From contig JBGTBR010000087.1 of NCBI GenBank assembly GCA_041749255.1, positions 57,814 to 121,813 on the forward strand: a stretch of 64,000 nt of DNA, given 5' to 3'. How positions within the stretch are numbered: position 1 is the stretch's first letter; every line of letters begins with the position of its first letter. A program made the position numbers and the translations under genes. Positions 34,693 through 43,591 of this stretch are shown piece after piece. Origin of the DNA: JABDLO01 sp041749255 (GTDB taxonomy: Bacteria; Bacteroidota; Bacteroidia; Chitinophagales; Saprospiraceae). A model generated the notes under the pieces. It saw only the letters and a program-made list of their open reading frames with translations, made no database searches and was not told where the DNA came from.

Positions 34693-36033
34693 CTAATACC
34701 GGCTTTTGATGTACCGCAACACTTTGTCCATTTCCCTCCGATAGGGCAGGGAAGAACCAGGAAAGTTATTGTGCATAAAACTAAAAACGAAAGTGCGTCC
34801 CTGATCTGTAAGGATGTATCCGCTCAGGCAGTGTTGATTGGCCAGTGTCCCAGTTTTGGCATAAACAAAGGGATCAGTATCTCCGGCATAATGATTTTTA
34901 ATGGTGCCACTGATTCCACCGGCAGGGAAGTAGTGAAACACCGATGCGCCTCCGAAATCGTCATACAACTTCTTCAAAATATAGCCTACAGTCATAGGGG
35001 TAAAGAGATTATACCTCGAAAGTCCGGACCCATCTACCCAATATAAAGGATGGGGAAGATCGAGCCAAATACTGTCTTTCATATATTGAATGATTTTGGA
35101 TGCGCTAAGGGTATCGAAAAGGGTAGAAGAGGAAGCGAGCAATATTTGTTCGGCTAAAAAGTTGTCACTTTCCTGCATGAACTTCCTGTAGATGGAGTCG
35201 GGGGAGGAGGAGTACACCACATCCCATTCTAAATCAGCTGGTATACTGTCTACATATTTTATATTGACCCCTGTTTTCCAGTGAAAAAGATTTGAAAAAG
35301 TGGATGTATCCATCCGGAATGGTACAGCTCTTTTGATGGTATCGGTTGTACCGGGTCGATAACCGACGTGAAAGGTATTGCTGTGCTCCTCGCGCTCAGC
35401 GTATAATGCAGAAGATCTCAATGTATCGACAGAAAAAGAAATGACATCAGCAAAATATTCAGGAGAAATAACCGGAATGGAGTCCTCTGGCATCAGAGTC
35501 AATCGGATCGCATTTCCAAATAGAGGCAGGTCACTTCTTTCCGACTGGTAGTAATACCGATAATCAGCCCACGACCATCCGGGGCCAAATCGCTTGTCCA
35601 AAAAGTGCTGCCGGTACATCAATACTTTTTTGCCTGGCAAGGCTGACTGTAACCAGGCCACAGCTGCGGTTTCTTCCTCAAATTCAGGATGGAAAAGTGA
35701 TGGGCCTCCAGCTCCTTTCAGGTAAATACTGTCTCCTTTCGTCGCAAACCAAAAAAGAGGGATAGATTTTCCCATGATCGTAAATGCCGTATATAGAGTT
35801 AATATCTTGGTATTGGAGGCAGGTGTAAAATACTTGTCGGCCAGGTGTTGGTATAAAACTTCCCCATTTTCTATGTCTGCCAGATAAAAACCTGTAAATC
35901 CACCATTGAATATAGCAGAACCTCGAATCATGGGATCGATATCACGAGTTACACGCTTCTCTGTAAGGTGTGTGACCTTACAGCCATACATCACAATAAC
36001 GATGAGTAAAAGAAGCATGTACCTTCCTGACAT
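34693..36033 (-). CDS. D-alanyl-D-alanine carboxypeptidase/endopeptidase, PBP4 (DacB) family
   Basis: The 446-residue lipoprotein has lipobox VMYGC (C18). The serine-peptidase S13 motifs are S73-N-T-K76 (PASNTKILTL), DGSGLSRYNLFTP and VYAKTGTLANQH. This is the PBP4-type DD-carboxypeptidase/endopeptidase that trims peptidoglycan peptides in the periplasm. The lipoprotein form is common in Bacteroidota. It precedes the dnaE-like gene by 138 bases on the same strand and is divergent from the phosphodiester glycosidase gene. Confidence 0.92.
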   Translation of the reverse strand: MSGRYMLLLLIVIVMYGCKVTHLTEKRVTRDIDPMIRGSAIFNGGFTGFYLADIENGEVLYQHLADKYFTPASNTKILTLYTAFTIMGKSIPLFWFATKGDSIYLKGAGGPSLFHPEFEEETAAVAWLQSALPGKKVLMYRQHFLDKRFGPGWSWADYRYYYQSERSDLPLFGNAIRLTLMPEDSIPVISPEYFADVISFSVDTLRSSALYAEREEHSNTFHVGYRPGTTDTIKRAVPFRMDTSTFSNLFHWKTGVNIKYVDSIPADLEWDVVYSSSPDSIYRKFMQESDNFLAEQILLASSSTLFDTLSASKIIQYMKDSIWLDLPHPLYWVDGSGLSRYNLFTPMTVGYILKKLYDDFGGASVFHYFPAGGISGTIKNHYAGDTDPFVYAKTGTLANQHCLSGYILTDQGRTFVFSFMHNNFPGSSLPYRREMDKVLRYIKSRY

Positions 36034-36157
36034 GGTTTAAAATTTATCGGTAAATGTCGTTAAAATCGGGTAATTTGAAATGATAATGATGTAATTAAAA
36101 TTCGTTTAATATTCTCTATTTTTACACTGAGCGATTATTCAACTTATTTTTTACAAA

Positions 36158-37060
36158 ATGCAATTTAATTCAATTTCTTCCCTTGTTAGCTATATCAGAA
36201 CTCTTGAAAATGCTATCCACTATACACGTATTCTGGTAATACCATTACTTTTCTCAGGGTATTTTTTACTGCCAACGGTTATGATTTTTGCTCAGCCGGA
36301 TTTAATTCCGGATTGGAAAACCGATACTCTGACTCCCGGGTTGGTACATAAATACACGCACACCAGTTCTGTTTTCGATTCCTGGCAAAACCTGAATGTG
36401 TTGGAAGTAGATCTTACACTACGCCGTTTAGGTATCCTATATGAGGAAATGGCATTAAAACCTACCAGCGTAATGGCGGGTCAATCCAATGCATTGGCAG
36501 CAGTAAACGGGGGATTTTTTGACATACAAAAAGGAGGGTCGGTCACCCGACTCATGATAGGTGGTAAGATCATTCATGAAACGCAGGAAGACCTCCTTCG
36601 CCGAAACAGCGAGATCAGCCGGGCGGCTATCTATTTTACTGATGGCGTAGCCGGGATTTCGCACTCTGGAAGGGAAAACTGGGCATTTGTAATCGACTCC
36701 GTAGAAAATGTGATGGTTACCGGACCCATACTTATTTATGAAAACGAGGCGATGGACCTGGCCTCTACTCCTTTTAACCTTAACCGTCATCCTAGAACCG
36801 GTGCCTGCCTGACTGACGATCACACCTTTCTTCTGATCACGGCTGATGGCCGCAACTCCCAGGCTTATGGATTGTCTTTGCCCGAGTTGACTACTATTTT
36901 ACAGGATCTGAATTGCCGGTATGCTATTAATCTGGATGGTGGTGGTTCCACTACCATGTGGATACAACAGAAAGGTATAGTGAATAAGCCAAGCGATAAT
37001 CGAACATTTGATGGCGAAGGGGAGAGACCTGTTGCAAACGCTTTGGCGGTGTTCGAATGA
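36158..37060 (+). CDS. Phosphodiester glycosidase (NAGPA) family protein
   Basis: The 300-residue protein has an N-terminal hydrophobic segment (ILVIPLLFSGYFLLPTVM, residues about 25-42) that acts as signal peptide or anchor. The NAGPA-type domain follows with AAVNGGFFDIQKGGSVT, FVIDSVENVMVTGPIL, HPRTGACLTDDHTFLLITADG and NLDGGGSTTMWIQQ near the C-terminus. This family cleaves N-acetylglucosamine-1-phosphodiester linkages, and bacterial members act on teichoic-acid-like or unknown envelope phosphodiesters. The neighbouring PBP4 gene is divergent, which fits envelope function. Confidence 0.9.
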   Translation: MQFNSISSLVSYIRTLENAIHYTRILVIPLLFSGYFLLPTVMIFAQPDLIPDWKTDTLTPGLVHKYTHTSSVFDSWQNLNVLEVDLTLRRLGILYEEMALKPTSVMAGQSNALAAVNGGFFDIQKGGSVTRLMIGGKIIHETQEDLLRRNSEISRAAIYFTDGVAGISHSGRENWAFVIDSVENVMVTGPILIYENEAMDLASTPFNLNRHPRTGACLTDDHTFLLITADGRNSQAYGLSLPELTTILQDLNCRYAINLDGGGSTTMWIQQKGIVNKPSDNRTFDGEGERPVANALAVFE

Positions 37061-37160
37061 GGTGGAAGATTTCTATTTTTGGTTAGATTGAATACTGGGC
37101 ATTCATTACCTTTATTATAAAATGGAATTTAAAGGATAAAGTACCAAAAACTACAAATTA

Positions 37161-37586
37161 ATGAATTGGGAACTGTGGAGGCTTCTGGTTGATTTTGGGC
37201 TGGTTGTTTTGAATCTTGTTGTACTTTTAATTACGTATCCCTCTTTTTTATTTTACAGTAAAAAGGAACTTATGCAATGGCATCAGGTATATACTTTCCG
37301 CATCTGTTTAATTGTCATGCCATTAATGCTTATGCAAATATGCATTTCATTTCTCATGCTTTGGAATAATTTTTCTGTGTATACTATTTCGACTTTTATT
37401 ATGATCGCAGGTATATGGCTAATCACTTTTTTGATAGCCGTCCCGATTCATATCAAAATAGCGAATAACAACTTTGACAAGGGACACCTTCAGCGATTGA
37501 TCCGGGTTCATCTTTACAGAACCATCCTTTGGTGTGTAGTTTTTGTATGGACCTATATCTCCCTGGCAAATTCCTATAACCCATAA
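37161..37586 (+). CDS. Four-helix membrane hypothetical protein
   Basis: The 141-residue protein has four predicted membrane helices (starting LVDFGLVVLNLVVLLI, then FRICLIVMPLMLMQICISFL, then ISTFIMIAGIWLITFLIAV and TILWCVVFVWTYISL). The connecting loop HIKIANNNFDKGHLQRLIRVH is conserved-looking, and the overall plan resembles small integral proteins of unknown function widespread in Bacteroidota. I do not recognise the family. It sits convergent to the sulfite dehydrogenase operon. Confidence 0.6.
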   Translation: MNWELWRLLVDFGLVVLNLVVLLITYPSFLFYSKKELMQWHQVYTFRICLIVMPLMLMQICISFLMLWNNFSVYTISTFIMIAGIWLITFLIAVPIHIKIANNNFDKGHLQRLIRVHLYRTILWCVVFVWTYISLANSYNP

Positions 37587-37642
37587 GCGGCATTAGAAAG
37601 ATTCTCTTTTCAGAAATTTCCCTACTCAACTGTAATAAATGA

Positions 37643-38131
37643 TCATTGTCCTTCTGTGGAAATATCATACCACTCTATAGAGGAGAAATCAATTCCCGGA
37701 CGTCTACCGGTATATTCTGTGTTATAATGGGTAGATAAGTATTCCAATATTCCCGGTTCGTCTTTGCCCAGATCCCAAAGGTTTTGTTTTTTCTGCATCC
37801 ATTCGATGGTATTTTTCCACCTATCTTTATCTCCTTTGTTTTGGAGAATTATGGCCGATGAATGGCATGAGAGACAATGTTTTTGTATTAATGCAAAATT
37901 GGCATCGTATTTCAGTCCAGTGGCTGTATGGATTCCATCCACGACTTCCTCTATTTCTGATTGGATGATTGGTTGGTCAGATACATTTTTATAAAATAAA
38001 AGAGGAATGGGAATATTAAAAAAATACAAAACCAATATTATAAATGCACTAATAAAATATAGTGAAATCAACCTGATCATTAGACTGATCTTTCTGTCAA
38101 ATTTTTTATCCGCATCCTCTTCTCTTTTCAT
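37643..38131 (-). CDS. Membrane-anchored c-type cytochrome subunit of sulfite dehydrogenase (SorB-like)
   Basis: Starting at Met 38131 the 162-residue protein has a membrane helix at residues about 16-40 and a single haem-binding CLSCH motif (86-90). A longer frame to 38221 exists but would overlap the upstream gene and lacks sense. The gene lies 26 bases after the molybdenum sulfite dehydrogenase gene, and together they resemble the SorAB arrangement. It would accept electrons from the molybdenum subunit and pass them to a respiratory chain or soluble cytochrome. The membrane anchor makes it differ from soluble SorB; a distal Met ligand probably follows in IEWMQKKQNLW. Confidence 0.8.
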   Translation of the reverse strand: MKREEDADKKFDRKISLMIRLISLYFISAFIILVLYFFNIPIPLLFYKNVSDQPIIQSEIEEVVDGIHTATGLKYDANFALIQKHCLSCHSSAIILQNKGDKDRWKNTIEWMQKKQNLWDLGKDEPGILEYLSTHYNTEYTGRRPGIDFSSIEWYDISTEGQ

Positions 38132-38157
38132 TTTTTTTTGGGATTTCTTAAAGATTC

Positions 38158-39402
38158 TCAAGCATTGACTTTGATGGCGATGCGGTGGCAGGCATTGTTC
38201 AGATAACCGTATGGATTCCATCCGGGCAGAAGCATAGTTTGAGTATCTTTGACAGAATCTGTAGCCCTTACATATACTTCATAATAGCCAGGGCTGGGAA
38301 AAGAAAGTTTACCTTCCCACTGTTGCCAGGCAAATCGGTTTGTTGGTTCCGATACAGAACATAATTTCCAGGATTTTCCAAAATCTGAGGAGACTTCTAC
38401 TGTTGTTATTCTTTCAGCTGAGGTCCAGGCTTGGCCTTTCAATGTTAAAGTTTGATTCTTTTTTATGATTCCACCTGATTTGGGAGAAGTGATGATCGAT
38501 TTTACGGGCATTTTTTCTATTATGCACATATCCTCTTGTTTAGGAGTATCACCAGGAGAAACCGGATTGCAGGGTATCCTGTATGAATATCCGTCCATTT
38601 TTGATCCGTCATGCACTTTATCTCTCACTGCAATTTTATAGAGCCATTTTCCGGAGCAAGATGCTGGGTAACCTCCAAACACAAGTCTTAATGGATGACC
38701 GTTTACCAAAGGCATATCCTCTCCATTCATTGCCCAGGCGATCAGGCTTTCATCTTCCATCGCTTTTTGAATGGGTACTCCTCTCGATATCGGTGACAAG
38801 GATTTGTCTCCGGATATATGGGTATCTCTTCCGTAATATCCAATATAAACAGCATTGGCTTTGATGCCCGCGTCTTCCAGGACATCTTTCAACCGCACAC
38901 CTGTCCAGGCAGCACATCCCACCGCTCCCGTGGACCATTGTAATCCGTTAGCAGGAGGGTAAAACTCATTTCTACTGTTACCTCCACATTCTAATGTAAT
39001 GTGATAAGTATAGTGTTTAAATTTGTTTTTTAAATCATTTATTGAATAGGTTTTAGGAGTTTTCACGGATTCCCCGCTTATTTCAAGAAGCCAGTTTTTA
39101 ATATCGACTTTTTCAGGAGGTATTCCATTATTTCTTACAAAAAACAAATCATTGGGTGTATACCGGTTACCAAGTAAATGAGCTGGTGTTTCCGCATTGA
39201 GAGGTCTGTCGTTGAGAATGATAAGCTGATCCGATTTTCCGGGAATGGGAATTTTAGTTCCTTGAAAGCCAGGAATATGGATTGTCTTTTCTTCACTAGA
39301 AATGAAAAATCTTAAACTGGGCCATCCCGACATAATTGCAGAAAAAGCTAAAAGCAATTGTTTAGCAAAACGTCGTCTGGTTGATGTATGTTTACTTGAC
39401 AC
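38158..39402 (-). CDS. Molybdopterin-dependent sulfite dehydrogenase catalytic subunit (SorA/sulfite oxidase family)
   Basis: The 414-residue protein carries a Tat signal peptide (R9-R10-R11-F-A-K, then a hydrophobic stretch). The molybdenum-liganding cysteine is C139 in HITLECGGNSRNEFYPP, and the motif GWNPYGYLNNACHRI closes the C-terminal dimerisation domain. Domain order is oxidoreductase molybdopterin-binding (about 60-260) then Mo-co dimerisation (about 290-400), the normal plan of sulfite oxidase. It is exported folded with its cofactor through Tat; TatA is encoded at 19 kb. Substrate sulfite is inferred from family and the cytochrome partner downstream, although related periplasmic enzymes can act on other sulfur or methionine-sulfoxide substrates. 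Confidence 0.9.
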   Translation of the reverse strand: MSSKHTSTRRRFAKQLLLAFSAIMSGWPSLRFFISSEEKTIHIPGFQGTKIPIPGKSDQLIILNDRPLNAETPAHLLGNRYTPNDLFFVRNNGIPPEKVDIKNWLLEISGESVKTPKTYSINDLKNKFKHYTYHITLECGGNSRNEFYPPANGLQWSTGAVGCAAWTGVRLKDVLEDAGIKANAVYIGYYGRDTHISGDKSLSPISRGVPIQKAMEDESLIAWAMNGEDMPLVNGHPLRLVFGGYPASCSGKWLYKIAVRDKVHDGSKMDGYSYRIPCNPVSPGDTPKQEDMCIIEKMPVKSIITSPKSGGIIKKNQTLTLKGQAWTSAERITTVEVSSDFGKSWKLCSVSEPTNRFAWQQWEGKLSFPSPGYYEVYVRATDSVKDTQTMLLPGWNPYGYLNNACHRIAIKVNA

Positions 39403-39496
39403 AGGTTTAGCTTGTTTATTTCTAGTTATTTGACAAAATTACAATTTTTCTTGAAGGATACGACTAATTCTATACAGTCAGGAAAGGGAACTTTTT

Positions 39497-39526
39497 GAGG
39501 TTAAGGTTAAGGTTAAGGTTGAGGTT
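39497..39526 (+). repeat. GGTTAA-type hexamer run
   Basis: Three copies of TTAAGG with a variant TTGAGG form a G/T-rich strand 15 bases before the octamer array. The C/A-rich run after the array is its approximate reverse complement. Confidence 0.8.
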
Positions 39527-39540
39527 TCCGCCTTCGGCAG

Positions 39541-39723
39541 GTCTGAAAGTCGAAGGTCTGAAAGTCTGAAAGTCGGAAAGTCTGAAAGTCGGAAAGTCTG
39601 AAAGTCTGAAAGTCAGAAGGTCGGAAAGTCTGAAAGTCTGAAAGTCTGAAAGTCAGAAGGTCGGAAAGTCAGAAGGTCTGAAAGTCTGAAAGTCTGAAAG
39701 TCAGAAGGTCGGAAAGTCGAAAA
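39541..39723 (+). repeat. 23-unit tandem array of an 8-bp repeat (consensus GTCTGAAA)
   Basis: The units are GTCTGAAA (12), GTCGGAAA (5), GTCAGAAG (4), GTCGAAAA (1) and one 7-base unit GTCGAAG. The order is not random: the block [GTCTGAAA two or three times, GTCAGAAG, GTCGGAAA] recurs three times, so larger units of 32-40 bases have been amplified after the octamer diverged. It is not a CRISPR because there are no spacers. The period of eight also means it cannot encode a regular peptide in a single frame. Confidence 0.9.
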
Positions 39724-39753
39724 TTAACCAAAACCAAAACTAAAACCAAAACC
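39721..39753 (+). repeat. C/A-rich run flanking the octamer array
   Basis: The run AACCAAAACCAAAACTAAAACC and its neighbours is the approximate reverse complement of the G/T-rich hexamer run at 39497-39526. The octamer array therefore lies between oppositely oriented flanks. Confidence 0.6.
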
Positions 39754-40043
39754 ATTTGATACCAGCTTCGAGCTACAATCATAATAGGTCGAAAGTCTGA
39801 AGGTCTGAACGGTGAACAGTGAAAAGTTTAATATAAAGTGAATAGCGAACTGCGAATGCTAACTGCTAAAAGCTATTTGGCTACGAACTATGAGCTACCA
39901 GCTTAATTGAGGTTGAGGATTTCGCCTTCGGCAGGTTGAAAGTCTTAAGGTCTGAAGGTCCAACTGCCCACAGTCAAACTGCTACTGCCCACTGCTTACT
40001 GTCAACTGCCCACTGCATACTGTTACCAGCTACGAACTACCAT

Positions 40044-41351
40044 CTACCTGCGTTTTCTACTTAACATAAATTCTCTGAAACCAGAATAATCTGATGATAG
40101 CTTTTCAGCATTTTTTAACTTGCTGTACAACTCATTGAGGGAATCGGGAAGAGGGATGGAAATGCCCAGCGTCCCTTCTACAACGGGAAGAAACTTGCCG
40201 GGATGAGCGGTCTCGAGGAAAATACCCAGAAATTCATCATGGTTTTTTAAGTACTCTTCCAAAGATGCATAACCAATAGCTCCATGCGGATCCAGGATGT
40301 ATTGATACTGGTGAAAAACCCTTCTCATGATATCCTTTGTTGTTTCATCATCACAGAAAAATCCGGTTACATCTTTATTGATGGCATCATGATCCTTTGA
40401 GTACAAATCCATCATTCGGGCAAAATTGGACGGATCTCCTACATCCATTGCATTACTGATGGTCGATATGGATGGAACAGGTGAAAAAGTGCCGGTCTTC
40501 AGATAATCCGGGACCACTTTATTTACATTTGTGGCAGCGATAAAGTGATCTATGGGTAGTCCCATTCTCTTCGCCATAAGTCCGGCGGTCAGATTACCAA
40601 AATTACCACTTGGAACTGAAAATACTTTTTTCCTGTAATCATGTTTTACCTGTTTCCAGGCTTCAAAATAATAAAAGGTCTGGGGAATAAGTCGGGCTAT
40701 ATTGATGCTATTGGCAGAACTCAACCGGTATACTTTGTTGAGGTCGGGATCGAGAAATGCTCGTTTTACCATAGCCTGGCAATCATCAAAGCTACCTTGT
40801 ATTTCACACGCAATTATATTCTCGCCCAGAGTGGTTAATTGTTTTTCCTGCAACTCACTCACTTTCCCGGAAGGATAGAGAATGACAACTTCTATACCTT
40901 CTGTCTTATAAAACCCGGCGGCAACCGCTCCTCCGGTATCACCACTGGTAGCCACTAAAATAGTGAGCTTTTTATCTTCATTCCGATTGTAGTATCCCAT
41001 CAACCGACTCATAAACCGGGCTCCAAAATCTTTAAATGCAAGGGATGGTCCGTGAAATAATTCCAATACACCTATACTTTCTGAGATCATTTTGACCGGA
41101 GCTGAAAAATTAATCGAATCAGTAATAATATCTTCAAGTACAGGATTGGGAATTGCTTTGTCTATCAATGCTTCAGCAATTCTAAAAGAAATTTCTTCAA
41201 AGGATTTTTCTACTATATTTTCAAAAAATGAATTTTCCATTACTGGAATGGTTACCGGCATGTAAAGGCCTTTATCCTCCGGCATGGATTGGAGAACGGC
41301 TGTTTTCAGGTTTGTTGTATTTCGTTTATTTTGGGTACTGTAAAGTAGCAT
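40044..41351 (-). CDS. thrC: Threonine synthase
   Basis: The 435-residue PLP enzyme makes threonine from O-phosphohomoserine. The N-terminal domain starts LLYSTQNKRNTTNLKTAVL, the PLP lysine is K107 in HGPSLAFKDFGARF, and the ATSGDTGGAVAAGF, SSANSINIARLIPQ and VPSGNFGNLTAGL motifs are in order. Length and motifs match the bacterial class with the extra N-terminal domain. hemJ lies 56 bases upstream on the same strand and could be cotranscribed. The gene ends at the repeat block. Confidence 0.97.
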   Translation of the reverse strand: MLLYSTQNKRNTTNLKTAVLQSMPEDKGLYMPVTIPVMENSFFENIVEKSFEEISFRIAEALIDKAIPNPVLEDIITDSINFSAPVKMISESIGVLELFHGPSLAFKDFGARFMSRLMGYYNRNEDKKLTILVATSGDTGGAVAAGFYKTEGIEVVILYPSGKVSELQEKQLTTLGENIIACEIQGSFDDCQAMVKRAFLDPDLNKVYRLSSANSINIARLIPQTFYYFEAWKQVKHDYRKKVFSVPSGNFGNLTAGLMAKRMGLPIDHFIAATNVNKVVPDYLKTGTFSPVPSISTISNAMDVGDPSNFARMMDLYSKDHDAINKDVTGFFCDDETTKDIMRRVFHQYQYILDPHGAIGYASLEEYLKNHDEFLGIFLETAHPGKFLPVVEGTLGISIPLPDSLNELYSKLKNAEKLSSDYSGFREFMLSRKRR

Positions 41352-41407
41352 TGGTTAACTATTTCATTAAAAATGAATAAGACGTGTTTGGTCTTTACTA
41401 GTAATCA

Positions 41408-41956
41408 TTATTCATTCTTTAATCTGGATCGGGCATATATTTTGGCAAAAATAAAAAACAAAATTCCAAGACCCAGGATTACCAGAAAGACATAAAGCGA
41501 ATGGGTGATATTTTTAAATACAGCGAGTATCACTATGCCTACCAACAGAAGAGCCGGCACTTCATTATATAGTCTCAGCGAAAAGGTTGAAAATGAAGAT
41601 GGTTTTATTGTGAGTTGCTTCATCATCTTTTTCGAATACAAGTGATAAGCCGTCAGTAAAATGAGCAGCAGGATCTTTTGGTGCATCCAGATATTTGATC
41701 GAAACCAATCCCAACCGTAAAAGTAGAGCATAATCAACCCGGCTGTCCAGGTGATCATCATAGCGGGATTGCAGATTATCTGATATACTCTTGATTCCAT
41801 GAGTGCATACCTATCTTTTAATATAGTCGCATCGGGTTCTCTTAAAGAATAGGCTTCATTGTGGTAAACAAACATTCTAACCAAATAAAACAATCCGGCA
41901 AACCAAGCTACAAATCCCACCATGTGTATGGTTTTGAGTATAAGTAAGAGTGTCAT
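41408..41956 (-). CDS. hemJ: Protoporphyrinogen IX oxidase HemJ
   Basis: The 182-residue membrane protein has five predicted helices and the HemJ hallmark IHMVGFVAWFAGLFYLVRMFVYH near the N-terminus, with the conserved His and downstream CNPAMMITW and WMHQKILLLILL segments. HemJ oxidises protoporphyrinogen IX in haem synthesis in bacteria that lack HemG and HemY, and is common in Bacteroidota. It lies upstream of thrC on the same strand. Other hem genes are not in the window. Confidence 0.93.
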   Translation of the reverse strand: MTLLLILKTIHMVGFVAWFAGLFYLVRMFVYHNEAYSLREPDATILKDRYALMESRVYQIICNPAMMITWTAGLIMLYFYGWDWFRSNIWMHQKILLLILLTAYHLYSKKMMKQLTIKPSSFSTFSLRLYNEVPALLLVGIVILAVFKNITHSLYVFLVILGLGILFFIFAKIYARSRLKNE

Positions 41957-42125
41957 GTATTTAGTCTTTTACGATGATTTATGGCAGGCAAATCTAATAA
42001 AGATAAGCAGGTTTACATTAACGATTGGATTATTATCGCTGTTACTTATCCCAGATGTAACTGAGATGTAAATGAATTTTTTGTTGTTATCAGTGTACTT
42101 CTTTGATTGAATTCGAACCTCATTT

Positions 42126-43361
42126 TCATGAGGGCATATATAATACTTCATTGCAGTTTTCCTTTCGAAAAAGGGCACCTGCCGTCCTTTGTAAATCCTC
42201 TAGCTTTACAATTCTGTATGATTCTGCTTCCTGATTGATAAGTGAGGCATCTCCCAATACTTCAAAGTAAGCGAGATTCATCGCTTTATACAAAGCGCTA
42301 ATTTCCGAAAATACCAAAGTGCTTTCTGCCTTGTTTTTAAGTTTTTGTAATTCTTTGGCTTCTACTTTTTTGTGCATCAACGATTCGAGTTCACTCCACA
42401 ATAATTTTCTGGCCTCATCCACATGAACACCGGGCATGGGTTTGCCGGTGATCATAAATAATCCCGGATCCATGGTTCCGCTTATAAAAGCATCGACATC
42501 GCTAAAAATGTTGAGTTCTTTCACCAATTTTTTTTGAAGGCGGGATGATTGTCCATTACTGAGCACATCAGAAAGCAGATCGTAAACATAAAAATCCTGA
42601 TGCAAACGACCTGGCATAGGGAAAGCCAGATTTAATGATACCATTGGTACAGGAGCCTTTATTTCTAAAAAGCGATATTCATATTGAGGAGATTCAACCG
42701 GCAGATTGCGAATGGGTCGTTCTCCTGAAGGAATATCTCCAAACCACTTTTCACACAATCTGAGGGCTTGGTCTACATCTATATTCCCGGAAATGACCAG
42801 GATGGCATTTTGTGGGCAGTAGTTCTTGTAAAAGAAATGTTTGACTTCATCCAGAGTGGCATTTTTAATGTGATCTGGAATGAGACCAATAGTAGGCCAA
42901 CGATAAGGATGTACTTTATAAGCCAGCGCTGATATATGATGCCAAAGGTCTCCGTATGGTTCATTAAGACATGTTTCTTTAAACTCCTCTACTACCACTT
43001 TCTTTTGTACTTTCAAAGATTTTTCTCCGAAGGCAAGACCGAGCATGCGATCTGACTCAAGCCAAAGTGCAGTCTCTATATTGGCAGCAGGAATGATGTC
43101 GTAAAAATTGGTAATATCCATCGTAGTGAAGGCATTGTTTTCACCACCGGCCAGCTGAATTGGTGCATCAAAATCCGGAATATGAACAGACCCACCAAAC
43201 ATCAGATGTTCAAAAAGATGCGCAAAACCCGTTCTTTCATGGTGTTCATCTCTGGAACCGACATCATATAGAACATTGACAGCCACCATAGGAGTAGAGA
43301 TATCATTGTGAACGATAACTCTTAATCCATTATTGAGTACTATTTTTTCAAATTGTATCAT
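42126..43361 (-). CDS. M16-family zinc metallopeptidase
   Basis: The 411-residue protein has the inverted zinc motif H48-L-F-E51-H52 (FAHLFEHLMF) and the third zinc ligand in VVVEEFKET (E125/E126), so it should be catalytically competent. The second half is the usual inactive-like M16 domain (PVPMVSLNLAFPMPGRLHQDF). Many Bacteroidota have two such genes side by side, one active and one inactive; here only the active type is present and no signal peptide is seen. It may act in the cytoplasm or be exported by another route. Confidence 0.92.
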   Translation of the reverse strand: MIQFEKIVLNNGLRVIVHNDISTPMVAVNVLYDVGSRDEHHERTGFAHLFEHLMFGGSVHIPDFDAPIQLAGGENNAFTTMDITNFYDIIPAANIETALWLESDRMLGLAFGEKSLKVQKKVVVEEFKETCLNEPYGDLWHHISALAYKVHPYRWPTIGLIPDHIKNATLDEVKHFFYKNYCPQNAILVISGNIDVDQALRLCEKWFGDIPSGERPIRNLPVESPQYEYRFLEIKAPVPMVSLNLAFPMPGRLHQDFYVYDLLSDVLSNGQSSRLQKKLVKELNIFSDVDAFISGTMDPGLFMITGKPMPGVHVDEARKLLWSELESLMHKKVEAKELQKLKNKAESTLVFSEISALYKAMNLAYFEVLGDASLINQEAESYRIVKLEDLQRTAGALFRKENCNEVLYMPS

Positions 43362-43578
43362 CGATTTTTCCCATATTTAAAATGCGAAAGGCAAAGGTAA
43401 CAGAGATTTGGATATAAACGAGAAATCCATAATGCTTAATCCGGGTTAAAAAAACGTTTTTAAATGGACCCATTATTTTTAATTTTGTGACCAAATTCAA
43501 GTTAAATTTTTATGCGCGTGTAAATCTTGAACTATTTATTGAATTGAAATTGTTTTCAGTGTATTGAGTCAATTAGTA

Positions 43579-43586
43579 TATTTTTG
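43579..43586 (+). promoter_or_regulatory. Candidate -7 box of the PBP1A gene
   Basis: TATTTTTG is a perfect TAnnTTTG match that ends five bases before the ATG at 43592. Transcription would therefore begin at or very near the start codon, so the mRNA may be leaderless. The -33 region is only weakly conserved. Confidence 0.5.
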
Positions 43587-43591
43587 TATCC

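Larger units (their letters stand above)
39403..40043. repeat. Low-complexity repeat block between the sulfite dehydrogenase operon and thrC
   Basis: This 641-base stretch has no gene. Its parts are a GGTTAA-type hexamer run (39497-39526), a 23-unit octamer array (39541-39723), and a C/A-rich run (39721-39753). After these come degenerate copies of the same octamer plus words such as CGAACTACGAGCTAC and ACTGCCCACTGC (39770-40040). The motif CGCCTTCGGCAGG followed by GAAAGTC recurs at about 39529 and 39922, so a composite module of roughly 400 bases is partly duplicated. Such families of degenerate intergenic repeats are seen in several Bacteroidota genomes. Confidence 0.85.

Noticed and set aside
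34468..35046. 192-codon plus-strand frame
   Set aside because: It is antisense across the end of the PBP4 gene, the intergenic gap and the start of the dnaE-like gene, with no recognisable motif.
39541..39723. CRISPR array
   Set aside because: The repeats are only 8 bases, directly adjacent and without spacers, and no cas gene is near.
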